Source: CAIKOD01 sp035543455
Lineage (GTDB): Archaea; Halobacteriota; Methanomicrobia; Methanomicrobiales; Methanospirillaceae
Reading direction: 5' to 3'
Assembly: GCA_035543455.1 (NCBI GenBank)
Contig: DATKKE010000011.1
Coordinates: 17,189 to 81,188 of the forward strand
Length of the DNA: 64,000 nt
In this document: positions 44,369 to 53,368 of the stretch, one piece after another
How positions within the stretch are numbered: position 1 is the first letter of the stretch
Layout: every line of letters begins with the position of its first letter
Translations under genes and position numbers: made by a program
Notes under the pieces: model-generated
What the model was told of the DNA's origin: nothing
Databases searched by the model: none
What the model saw: only the letters and a program-made list of their open reading frames with translations

Positions 44369-44712
44369 ATAAGGAAGGGAATAGTGGCACTGTTACCGCT
44401 GACCTTCCATATAAATCATGATGAAAATATTAAGAAAATTCTTTCACCGAATCTTAACGAAAAAAAGTACAGGGATGTCTAGCCTTATCTCATATTGCGA
44501 TTGTCTCCGCCGCCCCCGAAGGGCGCCCCGACGGCGGTTCAAAATGAATTAATGACGGTATTAACTGACGAATTTGTCATTTTGATATTCAGAAAGAGGA
44601 AGTTTATCGTGTCAATACGTGGGGAACTCGTTTTGGATTTGAAAAAGGCCGGTGGCTGAATTGACACTATATCCCAAGGAATTCCTGACGGATATATCAG
44701 GATACCATGGAT
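44369..44712. other. intergenic region with GC-rich hairpin and a 35-codon ORF
   Basis: 44507-44536 is a GC-rich palindrome (CCGCC...GGCGG arms around CCCCGAAGGG), possibly a degenerate relative of the dispersed hairpins. ORF 44552-44659 (MTVLTDEFVILIFRKRK...) codes for 35 residues without known relatives and may be chance. The rest is the 3' region of the flippase-like gene. Confidence 0.4.
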
Positions 44713-45780
44713 CTATTTTTCCGCATGCTCAGCGTTGGCAGATTCAACCGGGACTTCTTTCTTATCGTCGATCCGTAGTTCCCGCCGGAAAATGTTGAGA
44801 CTTGCGATGATCCCGACAATAATGTTGAAATAAAAGAGCAGCAGCCTCCAGAGAAGGACAAAAATCCCGATGATCGAGGAGGGGATAATCAGCGCGTAGA
44901 GGGACGTTGCCGAAATTTCCGCTATCCCTGAGGATCCCGGTGTTAAGGGAACCATCATGACAATCGCGATGATCAACTGGAAGAGAAACGATTCGGCAAT
45001 AAACGGTGGCTGGCCAAGAGAGAGAAGGAGAAGCGATGCAACAAAAAATTCTGACGACCAGAAGAGGACAGTAAAGACCGTTCCGTAAATCAGGCCTTTA
45101 CGACCTGTAGAAGTGAACCGGGCGAGACTGATAAAAAAATTATCGACTTCAGCATCGGCGTGAGATACGACCTTTGTCATTGTCTTCCCTTTCACCCGTT
45201 TTGCAAGCCAGTTGATAAACCTCAGGAGGTAGATCTTGACTTTTTCCGGCTTTCTCGCCGAATAAAATAAAAGGACGATGAGTCCTATCATGATAACCCA
45301 GCCGACGATCATCGCGATGATGAGCCCGGTCGAGAGGCCTTTCCACACGTTTTCGAGGAGGACCACCGCAAGTACTCCCATTACTACGAGAACGATCCCG
45401 TCGAGAACACGTTCCATCAGGACAATTGCCGTTGCATCGCCAATTTTTACATCGGCCCGGTATAGTTCGTGTACCCGTACCGGTTCACCCCCGGCCTGTC
45501 CTGGTGTAATGGCTCCTGCCAGGAGATTGGCAAGTACGAGGTTGAAACAGTGGGAGAATTTTACGTTGTAACCAAGCGAGCCGGACATCACCCTGATCCG
45601 TAAAGCCCAGAAAACCAGCGATGCGACCCGAAATATGGCAGCGAGAAGAATAAACCCTACACTAAGTTGTAAAAGGGTCAGTATAGTATTTTTATTAAAT
45701 GTAGTTGCAAGGACAATGATCAGTACGATCGTTGAAAAGGCAACTGATATCCAGATCCATCGTACCTGTGAACGGTCCAT
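44713..45780 (-). CDS. flippase-like / AglD C-terminal-type membrane protein (UPF0104)
   Basis: The 355-residue protein has about eight TM helices, with LLAGAITPGQAGGEPVRVHE (about 90-109) and VMMVPLTPGSSGIAEISATS (about 276-295). These PGQ-G and PG-SG motifs mark the family that includes the bacterial MprF flippase domain and the C-terminus of archaeal AglD. It probably moves or modifies a lipid-linked head group; no partner glycosyltransferase is adjacent. The tail is polar (KKEVPVESANAEHAEK). Confidence 0.83.
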   Translation of the reverse strand: MDRSQVRWIWISVAFSTIVLIIVLATTFNKNTILTLLQLSVGFILLAAIFRVASLVFWALRIRVMSGSLGYNVKFSHCFNLVLANLLAGAITPGQAGGEPVRVHELYRADVKIGDATAIVLMERVLDGIVLVVMGVLAVVLLENVWKGLSTGLIIAMIVGWVIMIGLIVLLFYSARKPEKVKIYLLRFINWLAKRVKGKTMTKVVSHADAEVDNFFISLARFTSTGRKGLIYGTVFTVLFWSSEFFVASLLLLSLGQPPFIAESFLFQLIIAIVMMVPLTPGSSGIAEISATSLYALIIPSSIIGIFVLLWRLLLFYFNIIVGIIASLNIFRRELRIDDKKEVPVESANAEHAEK

Positions 45781-45805
45781 CAGACTGATACTCCCGGGGT
45801 TTAAC

Positions 45806-46183
45806 CTACATCTCGATATGGGTTATTACTCCGTGAATTTTGTGGGACGGCAGTTTATAGAACTGTACAAATAACGGACAAAGCCGCTTTATTGCCGAAA
45901 ATAGTTTCCAGATGAGGTTATCGGTGACAATTTCCTCCAACCTGTAACAGATTGTTCTCTCTCGTATACCGGCATCGCGGAGAATCTTTGTCATCTTCAT
46001 CACCTGCATGTAGCCATATTCAATAACAAATACCCTTAGTCCGGGTTCAAGATCTTCTTCGAAATGGCAGCTGATACCGAAAGGGTTGTCAAGAATATGA
46101 AGGCTGATGATAATATTCTCGTCATACACGATATTGTTATTGAAAATAGTTAGGAAATAATGCAAAGGATGGGGTATGGACAT
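45806..46183 (-). CDS. free-standing KUP-type potassium-transporter C-terminal domain
   Basis: The 125-residue protein from ATG 46183 (MSIPHPLHYFLTIFNNNIVY) matches only the cytosolic C-terminal domain of KUP K+ transporters: DENIIISLHILDNPFG, LRVFVIEYGYMQ, and an ending in IHGVITHIEM like the transporter's VELGTQVEI. The 12 TM helices are absent, and nothing in the 250 nt upstream resembles them. Either a stand-alone regulatory domain or the remnant of a deleted transporter; the intact frame favours the former slightly. AAGGAG abuts the ATG. A longer frame from 46258 is possible. Confidence 0.6.
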   Translation of the reverse strand: MSIPHPLHYFLTIFNNNIVYDENIIISLHILDNPFGISCHFEEDLEPGLRVFVIEYGYMQVMKMTKILRDAGIRERTICYRLEEIVTDNLIWKLFSAIKRLCPLFVQFYKLPSHKIHGVITHIEM

Positions 46184-46433
46184 CTCCTTAAAAATTCTCG
46201 AGCAGACTATATTATAGGTTCGTAAAATACCGGATTTTGGTGACTGACATGGAAGCATTCCACTAATTGTTCGTTTAATCTTTAATTGTTGATTGAGTCA
46301 TTCAATGCAAAGCATATCCGGATATCCTGTCAGGACATTGATTTCAGAGATGATCAGGAGATCTGGTCCAGTGGTAGTCACGTGACAATACTTAAGGGGT
46401 AAGCCATGTCAATTCCATCTATCAGGAATATAC

Positions 46434-47516
46434 ATGCGACCAGACCCTGAATTCTATCTCCAGGATCCCCCCGTCGATCCGGGTCCGTTTTTCGAAATGA
46501 TCGACAATGCTGTGGATGGCATGCGTAAATTACTCCTCATTCTTGCCTCACTGGAGCTCGGTATTTTTGATTATTGTTCGGAGCCAAGGGATGCCGTTGA
46601 GCTGGCACAGATGACCGGTGGGAATACCCATCTTATTGCACTTACCTGCGATGCCCTTGCAGGGGTCGGCCTCGTCATCAGGGATGGAACGACCTACCGG
46701 AATTCCCCGGCCGCTATGTTATTCCTGACAGGAAACTCTCCTTACACACAAATCCACTATATCCGCGACCTCGGGCGTCACGTCAGGGATCTCTGGGTGC
46801 CTTTGGCTGACATTATAAGAAACGGACCGGTAACATATAACCGGGAGCTGTTCTTTCGTGAATACTCGCTTCCGGCGATGGCTGACAATGCAGTATCGGG
46901 GCGCCTGCAGGGAATCGTGAGGGCTGTGCATTCACTTCCCGGGTTCTTTAGCTTTCGGAGAATGATCGATCTCGGTGGCGGGCATGGCCTTTATGCCATC
47001 GCACTGGCAGCCCTGAACCCGGATCTGGAAGCCTACGTATTTGACCTCCCTCTTGTTATCCCGCAGACAAATGCCTACATAGCAAAATTCGGGACAGAAA
47101 GGGTCCACGCAGTACCTGGGGACTTTTTCGTCGATGATTTCGGGAAAGGATATGACCTGATACTATCCTCTTCCAATCCGAGCGGGAAATCCCCCGGGCT
47201 GCTTCCCGTGATCGCCGGGGCACTTGAGGAAGGGGGTTATTTTGTTAATGTCCAGAGTCCTGGTGGTTTGCAAAATAATCCTCTGCAGGTTCTCGAATGG
47301 GACCTATGGACGTTTTTGGCAGTGGATAAGAGTAAAGGGGGTTTTTCAAAAGACCAAATGTTTATGACGGCTGAATACCGGGCTGCGATGGCGGCGGAAG
47401 GGCTCGTCCCAATCATTTCGGAGAATATCAGGGATATATATCATGGGAATACATGGGTAAACCTGGTTATCTCCCGGAAAACAGACCGACCCGGATTCCG
47501 GAATGAGCAGGGCTGA
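46434..47516 (+). CDS. SAM-dependent O-methyltransferase-like protein
   Basis: The 360-residue protein has a helical N-terminal dimerisation domain (about 15-110; LLLILASLELGIFDYCSEPR) and a class I methyltransferase core with SAM motif MIDLGGGHGLYAIALAALNP (about 182) and FDLPLVIPQT (about 208). This is the architecture of the family-2 O-methyltransferases (caffeate/acetylserotonin type). The post-II region DLILSSSNPSGKSP departs from the usual pattern. The substrate is unknown. It ends directly against the convergent next gene. Confidence 0.78.
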   Translation: MRPDPEFYLQDPPVDPGPFFEMIDNAVDGMRKLLLILASLELGIFDYCSEPRDAVELAQMTGGNTHLIALTCDALAGVGLVIRDGTTYRNSPAAMLFLTGNSPYTQIHYIRDLGRHVRDLWVPLADIIRNGPVTYNRELFFREYSLPAMADNAVSGRLQGIVRAVHSLPGFFSFRRMIDLGGGHGLYAIALAALNPDLEAYVFDLPLVIPQTNAYIAKFGTERVHAVPGDFFVDDFGKGYDLILSSSNPSGKSPGLLPVIAGALEEGGYFVNVQSPGGLQNNPLQVLEWDLWTFLAVDKSKGGFSKDQMFMTAEYRAAMAAEGLVPIISENIRDIYHGNTWVNLVISRKTDRPGFRNEQG

Positions 47517-48263
47517 TCAGGCATCTTCCTGGTTTTCGCGTTTTTTTATGCGGGAGATCGGCGATATCTTCGAACGATGCAATTTTGTCCCGCAATAGGG
47601 ACAGAAATTCGCCCCTGGGGGGATTTTTTTACCGCAATGATGACAAAACTGGATTTCACCGGAATCATGTCCCTGGTCCGTGATCTCCTGTGGAACACCG
47701 GGTTCTCCGGCAGGTGTTTCGGGCTGGACCTGTATCTCGTGGTCACGCCGGAGTACCGCTGTATTACCTTCCATCTTATACGGCACAGGTTCCTCATAGG
47801 AAGGTTTTGTTTCAGGAACCTTCATCTTAGCGGGTACAGATTTCTGGTTCGGGGCAGGAGGCTCCCAGTGCCGGCTGACTGGCTTTGGTCCCCTCAGAGG
47901 TCTGCCATGGAGGATGTTTATCCATTCCTCTATCTCATGAGTGCGGTCGTTTCCCTCTTCAATGAAGGCGATTTTCATGGTCCTTGATTCATCAGCCGAG
48001 GTCCTGATATTCAGTACAAGAAACGGGTCAATATCTGCCGATTCAAGAATGCTTGAAATGATAACGTCCCGCGGGATTTCTTTTGAGGTGATACCAGGCT
48101 TTTTCTCGTTCTTATCGATGAGGAATACCCGCTGGTCGGTAATATAGGCAGTGAATGTGAATTTTTTTATCCTGACACGATCCGAAATCTTAAGCAGCCG
48201 TTCGCCGGGCTTCAGGTACTGATCAGATCCGGACATGGTATTTTTCATTCCCGGCTCATCCAT
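47517..48263 (-). CDS. PH-like domain protein with C-terminal zinc ribbon
   Basis: The 248-residue protein has an N-terminal beta domain (about 15-115; RLLKISDRVRIKKFTFTAYI, TDQRVFLID) resembling the PH-like fold of short membrane-associated proteins. A Pro/Glu-rich linker follows and then a zinc ribbon FCHHCGKKIPPGANFCPYCG (about 207-226), ending in a basic tail. Function unknown. Starts at 48263, 48248 or 48236 are all possible. Confidence 0.7.
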   Translation of the reverse strand: MDEPGMKNTMSGSDQYLKPGERLLKISDRVRIKKFTFTAYITDQRVFLIDKNEKKPGITSKEIPRDVIISSILESADIDPFLVLNIRTSADESRTMKIAFIEEGNDRTHEIEEWINILHGRPLRGPKPVSRHWEPPAPNQKSVPAKMKVPETKPSYEEPVPYKMEGNTAVLRRDHEIQVQPETPAGEPGVPQEITDQGHDSGEIQFCHHCGKKIPPGANFCPYCGTKLHRSKISPISRIKKRENQEDA

Positions 48264-48408
48264 ATTCCGTTATCTCCTGCCTCGTCCTTGTTCCTTTTTC
48301 TCGGATGTAGTGATCTTCTTTTTCCATTGATCCCATTTAATATGTCGCTATCGATAGCGATATATCACCTTTTTGAGTTCATAAATTGCCGCAATCCTGG
48401 TTGCTCAT

Positions 48409-48630
48409 TCAAGAGAACTGACCTTTCTTCATCTCTGCCATTTTATGGATCTTTTCATTGATATTGGGACTGTTCTCCATATGGTGCCACTCTTCATGGC
48501 TCATCCCCATGAAAAATTTACATGACGAGCATTTGAGCCAAACCTCATATTGATCAGGGAATTCTATATTAAGGGTAGATTTCCCGCACCGGGGGCAACA
48601 GAATGTATTGGTTATATTATCATTACTCAT
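48409..48630 (-). CDS. small zinc-ribbon protein
   Basis: The 73-residue protein has two CxxC pairs, CCPRCGKSTLN (about 12-22) and LKCSSCKFFMGMS (about 33-45), which make a zinc ribbon, followed by a His/Trp/Glu-rich helix (HEEWHHMENS). No TM. Function unknown; such proteins often bind nucleic acid or another protein. Confidence 0.6.
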   Translation of the reverse strand: MSNDNITNTFCCPRCGKSTLNIEFPDQYEVWLKCSSCKFFMGMSHEEWHHMENSPNINEKIHKMAEMKKGQFS

Positions 48631-48724
48631 AAGATGGTTATACCCGCAACCAAAAAAACCTTAGTGCAATCGTCTATAAGTATTTTCATATTGGCAGATA
48701 CGGACATGAGATAAGATTGAACAG

Positions 48725-49033
48725 TCATTCAGAATAATGAGATTCAATCTCCATTGACACACTATTCAGGATCGAGACGATATCAAGCATCAGCTTATCT
48801 GCTGCCCTCCATATCTCAGGATCATCTTTCCCCTTGTCTACCAGGTCGAGGAGCCCCTCAATCATGACAATATTGGCATAGACACGTTGTAGTTTAGTTC
48901 TTATTTGTTCTGTTGGCGTAATCCCCTCACCTCCCGGGGTAAATACCAATGCCGGTACCTGTATCCATTGGAGCATAATGATTCCGGTAGGTTCTCTCCA
49001 TGGGTTCCCGTGAACCATGCTTATCAATTGCAC
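48725..49033 (-). CDS. small hypothetical helical protein
   Basis: The 102-residue frame has an N-terminal part with PGGEGITPTEQIRTKLQRVY and a C-terminal amphipathic helical pair (VMIEGLLDLVDKGKDDPEIW). No family is recognised. Met1 (49033) and Met6 (49018) are alternative starts. Codon use looks like that of real genes, but evidence is modest. Confidence 0.5.
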   Translation of the reverse strand: MQLISMVHGNPWREPTGIIMLQWIQVPALVFTPGGEGITPTEQIRTKLQRVYANIVMIEGLLDLVDKGKDDPEIWRAADKLMLDIVSILNSVSMEIESHYSE

Positions 49034-49166
49034 TTGTCGGCAACCTGATTGTCAGGTTACTGAGATGGATCCATACTATGTAATTGCATCAACAATTGTG
49101 AAGGAACCGGTTAAATAATACATAAATAACCTGTTCAGCCATGGATCTGACATGCAATAGATAGAT

Positions 49167-50798
49167 ATGGGAGCAGGTGACAGAAGGAATTGTGCAGTCA
49201 TAAACAGGGGCACTGATTCCGGGGTCTTGATTTTGCTCTCTGTACTCGTCATCGGGGACAACCTGTCACTCGAGGAAGCTAAATTAGTTATGGCCGGGAC
49301 ATCTGATGATATCCATTTTACCCTTGTGGCATCGATAAAGGATGCAATAAAGATTGAGGATCACGTTTTTGATCTGGTAATGTCCGATTATTCCCTCAAT
49401 TCTCCTATGGGAACGGGCGCCACCGGTGAATTCCCTATCAAGGGAATATCTGACCCCATATTTTTAATAAGCCGTTGCAGTTCTTTTCCCGGTAGACCGG
49501 ATAATGCCCATGAACGTGATGATAAAAACATGAATTTTCAGGACATTAATCAATATTCCAATGACAAGGAAAACCCTTCCCGCGAAAAGGCCCGGACAAT
49601 GTTTTCTCGACTGGGTTCGAGAATCAGCATGGCACTCGAGAAAACTTCCTTGGCTGAACAACAAAAGAAACAGCAGGCCAGGATCTGTTCAATTCTTGCC
49701 TCGATTCGTACGGGTGTGTTCATCGTTGACCCGCAGTTGCATACCATCCTCCATGTAAATGAGTATGCACTGCAGCTGATGAAGGTCGCCAAAAAAGAGA
49801 TAGTAGGTCTTGATTACCACATGGTCCTATCTCTGACCAACAACCTTTCGGAGTTGGATGATATTTCTGATGAAGGGGTGGTTAAATCCGAGGGAGAACT
49901 CCATGACCAGCAGGGTAACACAATCCCGGTAATCGTAAATGTCACGCCGATCCGGATTTCATCAATGAATAACCTCCTGATAACATTCCTCGATAACAGT
50001 ATCCCAAAACTGGCAGAGAAGGCTTTGAAGGAGAGCGAAATGAGGTTTGGAATCCTTGTTGACACATCGCCGGATGCGATCCTTCTCACTGATCTTTCCG
50101 GTGTTATCCTGAAGACAAATGCGAATGCATCAAACCTTTTTGGTTTCCCGGCGGAAGAGGATATGAATAATTCAGATCTTCATGCCCTTTTCTATCCCGG
50201 TGAGCCCTCACTGACCAGGAATTTTATTAAGTCCGTGATAGAAAAGGGGGTGATCAGGAAAGAATGCACCGGGTACTCGGTTAATGGCAATCGGATCCCG
50301 GTAGAACTGAGCTCCTCGGTTATCAAGGACAGCGATGGAAGACCCATATCCATCATTCATGTATTACGTGACCTGACTCAGCAGAAAAAAACCGAGGAGA
50401 AACTCAGGGCGAGCGAAGAACGGTACAGGAACGTAATTGAAGACCAGACGGAGTTTATCTGCAGATTCAGGCCGGATGGGACACATGTCTTTGTAAACGG
50501 GGCATATTGCCGGTACTTCGGCAAAATACGGGAGGAGATCATCGGGTCTCGTTTCATCCCTCACATCCATCCCGATGACAGGAAAGGATTAAAAAATCAC
50601 TTTGCCTCCCTAACTCCGGAACACCAGGTGGCCTCGTTCGACCACCGGATCATCATGCCCGATGGTGAGATCAGGTGGCAGCGCTGGAGCGACCGGGCGA
50701 TTTATGATAAGGATGGGAAGATTATCGAGTATCAGTCGGTTGGAAGGGATATTACTGCCTGGAAGCACGATAAATCCCACACCGATATAATGAAATAG
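49167..50798 (+). CDS. PAS-domain sensor with degenerate receiver and no kinase domain
   Basis: The 543-residue protein opens with a receiver-like domain (about 18-105; VLVIGDN, DLVMSDYSLN with a possible phospho-acceptor Asp), though one residue of the acidic pair is missing. Three PAS domains follow (about 170-290, 300-410, 420-535), the second and third joined by KTEEKLRASEERYRNVIEDQ, the usual PAS linker helix. The protein ends after the last PAS domain (GRDITAWKHDKSHTDI), so no HisKA or ATPase domain is present. It must pass its signal to a partner. No TM. Confidence 0.8.
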   Translation: MGAGDRRNCAVINRGTDSGVLILLSVLVIGDNLSLEEAKLVMAGTSDDIHFTLVASIKDAIKIEDHVFDLVMSDYSLNSPMGTGATGEFPIKGISDPIFLISRCSSFPGRPDNAHERDDKNMNFQDINQYSNDKENPSREKARTMFSRLGSRISMALEKTSLAEQQKKQQARICSILASIRTGVFIVDPQLHTILHVNEYALQLMKVAKKEIVGLDYHMVLSLTNNLSELDDISDEGVVKSEGELHDQQGNTIPVIVNVTPIRISSMNNLLITFLDNSIPKLAEKALKESEMRFGILVDTSPDAILLTDLSGVILKTNANASNLFGFPAEEDMNNSDLHALFYPGEPSLTRNFIKSVIEKGVIRKECTGYSVNGNRIPVELSSSVIKDSDGRPISIIHVLRDLTQQKKTEEKLRASEERYRNVIEDQTEFICRFRPDGTHVFVNGAYCRYFGKIREEIIGSRFIPHIHPDDRKGLKNHFASLTPEHQVASFDHRIIMPDGEIRWQRWSDRAIYDKDGKIIEYQSVGRDITAWKHDKSHTDIMK

Positions 50799-50992
50799 GA
50801 CAATTTTCTCTGCAGGATTTTTGTCTTCGGCAATTATATCTCCAAAGACAAGCCCGATGACACAGTATTTGGCTACTAGAAATCTGGGCACCGGACTTTT
50901 TTACACGTCAGAATGGATTTAATTCTCTATTTGAAAAAGGGTATAGTCACCTTTCGGTGATAATTTCTTACTCTGATGGACCCCTCTTGCGC

Positions 50993-51020
50993 CAGCCCTG
51001 CCCCCTTGGGGGCGGGGGAG
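50993..51020 (-). repeat. GC-rich palindrome B3
   Basis: GCCCTGCCCCC TTGG GGGCGGGGGAG forms a strong hairpin. It lies about 50 nt from copy A3, at a distance and in an order like those of A2 and B1, though its sequence is only loosely like B1. Confidence 0.45.
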
Positions 51021-51035
51021 CATACGATTCTTTCT

Positions 51036-51065
51036 GTATTACCATGACGCTGATCCTGGTAATAC
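51036..51065. repeat. short inverted repeat (9-bp arms)
   Basis: Perfect arms GTATTACCA and TGGTAATAC separated by 12 nt, between B3 and A3. Confidence 0.55.
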
Positions 51066-51070
51066 AACGT

Positions 51071-51118
51071 CATCGCAACCGGGGCGCCACAGCGGCGGGG
51101 CGAAGCCCCTGGAGCGTC
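51071..51118 (-). repeat. dispersed GC-rich hairpin repeat, copy A3
   Basis: On the minus strand it starts GACGCTCC, then the perfect hairpin GGGGCTTCGCCCC, then CGCCGCTGTGGCG and CCCCGGTTGCGAT: the same block order as A1 and A2. Confidence 0.75.
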
Positions 51119-51419
51119 AATATTTTCTGTCCATTCTCAGGAATACTTTTCTGATCTGAATTTTGGAACAATAATCTGGCTATTTTCTCTCGTAAATTCC
51201 TTGATGAGTTGGTAATTAAAATGCCACTATACCCTGAAAAATTATAAAAAGGTGTATTTCGTGTATAAAAAAATTGTCATCCATCTGTGTCAATGAATAC
51301 GCGGATATATTTTTTACCAAAAAATCTCCTGGAAACCCGGGATATCCCGTTTAATATACCCTTACCTGGCCATTTGCACCCGTCTGGTTCTTCACAGACT
51401 GGCCAACCCGGCCCCTGCT

Positions 51420-52286
51420 CTAAACGATCTCCCGGATCAGCCGTGGGATTTCTGAAGGCCTGGAAGCGACAGGGACTCCCATTGCCCTGAGACGATCGAT
51501 CTTAGAGCGTGCATCGCCTTCTCCTCCTTCGATAATAGCCCCGGCATGGCCCATGCGTTTTTCGGGAGGAGCGGAAATCCCTGCGATATATGCAACGACA
51601 GGAAGATCGGTGGAACATGCACCCTCTTCCTCCAGTGCACCACCAACCTCGCCTACAACAACAACTGCCTTTGTTTCTTTGTCTTCACTGAATTTCATGA
51701 GGACATCAGAAAAGGTCTGGCCAATTACCGGATCTCCCCCGATACCGACAACGGTACTCTGGCCAAGGCCTGCCCGTGTCAATTCATCGACGATCTCGTA
51801 GGTGAGGGTGCCGCTCCGGGAGATCACTCCGATATGTCCCCTTTTGAAAAGCATCGACGGCATTATTCCCATTTTGATTTCACCCGGGGAGAGGAGTCCG
51901 GGGCAGTTCGGTCCTATGACGTCGCTGTCATTCATTTTCGCATAAGAGATCGCCTTCATCGTATCATGGACAGGAATGTGTTCCGTAATTGTCACGATAA
52001 GCGGAATGCCCGCACTGGCAGCCTCCATGATTGAATCACCGGCCGCAAAGGCCGGGACAAAAACGACTGCGGCTCCTGCGTCATGTTCTTTTAAAGCGTC
52101 GTTCACGCTGTTATAGACCGGGATACCGCCGACTTCTTTTCCTGCCTTTCCGGGGGTGACTCCTGCAACGACCCCTTTCCCCCCTACACTCCGGGCGTAT
52201 TCGTTCATCAGGGGTATATGAAATGCCCCCTGGTTTCCGGTCGCCCCGGTGACGATGATCCCGGTCTTTTTATCACCGAATATCAT
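51420..52286 (-). CDS. sucD: succinyl-CoA ligase alpha subunit
   Basis: The 288-residue protein has GATGNQGAFH (about 14-23), the CoA-binding GVTPGKAG (about 42), NCPGLLSPGE (about 127) and the active-site histidine in MGHAGAIIEGGEGDARSK (about 245-262), which is phosphorylated during catalysis. With SucC it interconverts succinate and succinyl-CoA with ATP/ADP. Last gene of the operon; coupled to sucC by a 4-nt ATGA overlap. Confidence 0.95.
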   Translation of the reverse strand: MIFGDKKTGIIVTGATGNQGAFHIPLMNEYARSVGGKGVVAGVTPGKAGKEVGGIPVYNSVNDALKEHDAGAAVVFVPAFAAGDSIMEAASAGIPLIVTITEHIPVHDTMKAISYAKMNDSDVIGPNCPGLLSPGEIKMGIMPSMLFKRGHIGVISRSGTLTYEIVDELTRAGLGQSTVVGIGGDPVIGQTFSDVLMKFSEDKETKAVVVVGEVGGALEEEGACSTDLPVVAYIAGISAPPEKRMGHAGAIIEGGEGDARSKIDRLRAMGVPVASRPSEIPRLIREIV

Positions 52287-53368
52287 CGGGTCACCTCGAC
52301 AGCAGATTTTACCACCTGTTCCATCGTATCAAGCATCCTGTAACCTTTTTCCCCGAGAAGCTGCCGCCCAAGCGCCTCGTTCGTACCGGCGAGGCGGACA
52401 ATCACCGGCTGGCTGATATCCGCGCTGATAATTCCTTTTGCCACCTCGTCACACCTGGTTATGCCGCCAAGCAGGTTCACTACAATCACTTTGACCGATG
52501 GAACACCTGCGACAAGGCGGACCGCCTGCATGACGCGTTCCTGTTCGGCACCCCCACCGACATCAAGGAAATTCGCCGCTCTACCCCCAAAGTATTCGAT
52601 CAGGTCGAGGGTGGCCATGGTAAGACCGGCACCGTTCCCGATGACACCAATATCACCGTCGAGTTCGACATAGGAAAACCCGTGTCGTTCTGCCTCCCGT
52701 TCCCGTTCCGAAAGGTCACGGTTGGTTATAATCCCCTGGCGCCCGAGTGCGTTATCATCAATGATAAGTTTTGCATCGGCCGCAAAAAGACCGGATGGAG
52801 TAGTCACAAGGGGATTAATTTCTGCAAGGAGTGCATCTTTCTTTTGGAATACCGAATATAACAAACCAATGATGGTGCCGATCTCTTTTGGTGCACCCCC
52901 AATGAGGTTTCTTGTCATGAATGATGGAATACCCTGCACGATGAGCGGGATCGAAGCCCGCCTGATAGCGTCGGGATGTTCTTTTGCCACTGTTTCGATC
53001 TCAATCCCCCCGGCATCGGCAAAGAGAATGAGGGCCTGTTTTGAAGAACGGTCGATCGCGATAGACAGGTAATATTCATGGAGGATTTCCAGCTGTTCTT
53101 CCACAAGCACTTCCCTGACAGGGATTTGTTTTATTGTCCGGGAAAAAAGATCCTCTGCTGTCCGGACTGCATCCTGTTTGCTTGCTTTCAGGATGCCACC
53201 GGCCTTGCCCCTGCCGCCGACATCGACCTGTGCTTTCAGTACGAGCGATTCCGGGAGGGAGGGCAGATGCGAGGACAGGTCCCCTGGCGAGGCTATCAGG
53301 ATTCCCGCAGGGACCGGGATTCCCGCTTCTTTGAGGACTTTTTTTGCTTCATACTCAAGTATTTTCAT
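52283..53368 (-). CDS. sucC: succinyl-CoA ligase beta subunit
   Basis: The 361-residue ATP-grasp protein begins KILEYEAKKVLKEAGIPVPA and has KAQVDVGGRGKAGG (about 45), EINPLV (about 182), DAKLIIDDNA (about 198), GNGAGLTMATLD (about 247) and GGITRCDEVA (about 307), all family signatures. It provides the nucleotide site and part of the active site. Slightly shorter than many SucC (about 370-390). Overlaps korC and sucD by 4 nt each. Confidence 0.95.
   Translation of the reverse strand: MKILEYEAKKVLKEAGIPVPAGILIASPGDLSSHLPSLPESLVLKAQVDVGGRGKAGGILKASKQDAVRTAEDLFSRTIKQIPVREVLVEEQLEILHEYYLSIAIDRSSKQALILFADAGGIEIETVAKEHPDAIRRASIPLIVQGIPSFMTRNLIGGAPKEIGTIIGLLYSVFQKKDALLAEINPLVTTPSGLFAADAKLIIDDNALGRQGIITNRDLSEREREAERHGFSYVELDGDIGVIGNGAGLTMATLDLIEYFGGRAANFLDVGGGAEQERVMQAVRLVAGVPSVKVIVVNLLGGITRCDEVAKGIISADISQPVIVRLAGTNEALGRQLLGEKGYRMLDTMEQVVKSAVEVTR

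Larger units (their letters stand above)
50799..51419. other. intergenic region with composite repeat A3/B3
   Basis: The 621 nt between the PAS gene and sucD (3' to 3') contain palindrome B3 near 50993-51020, a 9-bp-stem hairpin at 51036-51065 (GTATTACCA / TGGTAATAC) and repeat A3. No ORF is supported. Confidence 0.55.

Noticed and set aside
44552..44659. 35-codon ORF as a firm gene
   Set aside because: Short, no relatives recognised and no clear ribosome binding site; mentioned only in the spacer note.
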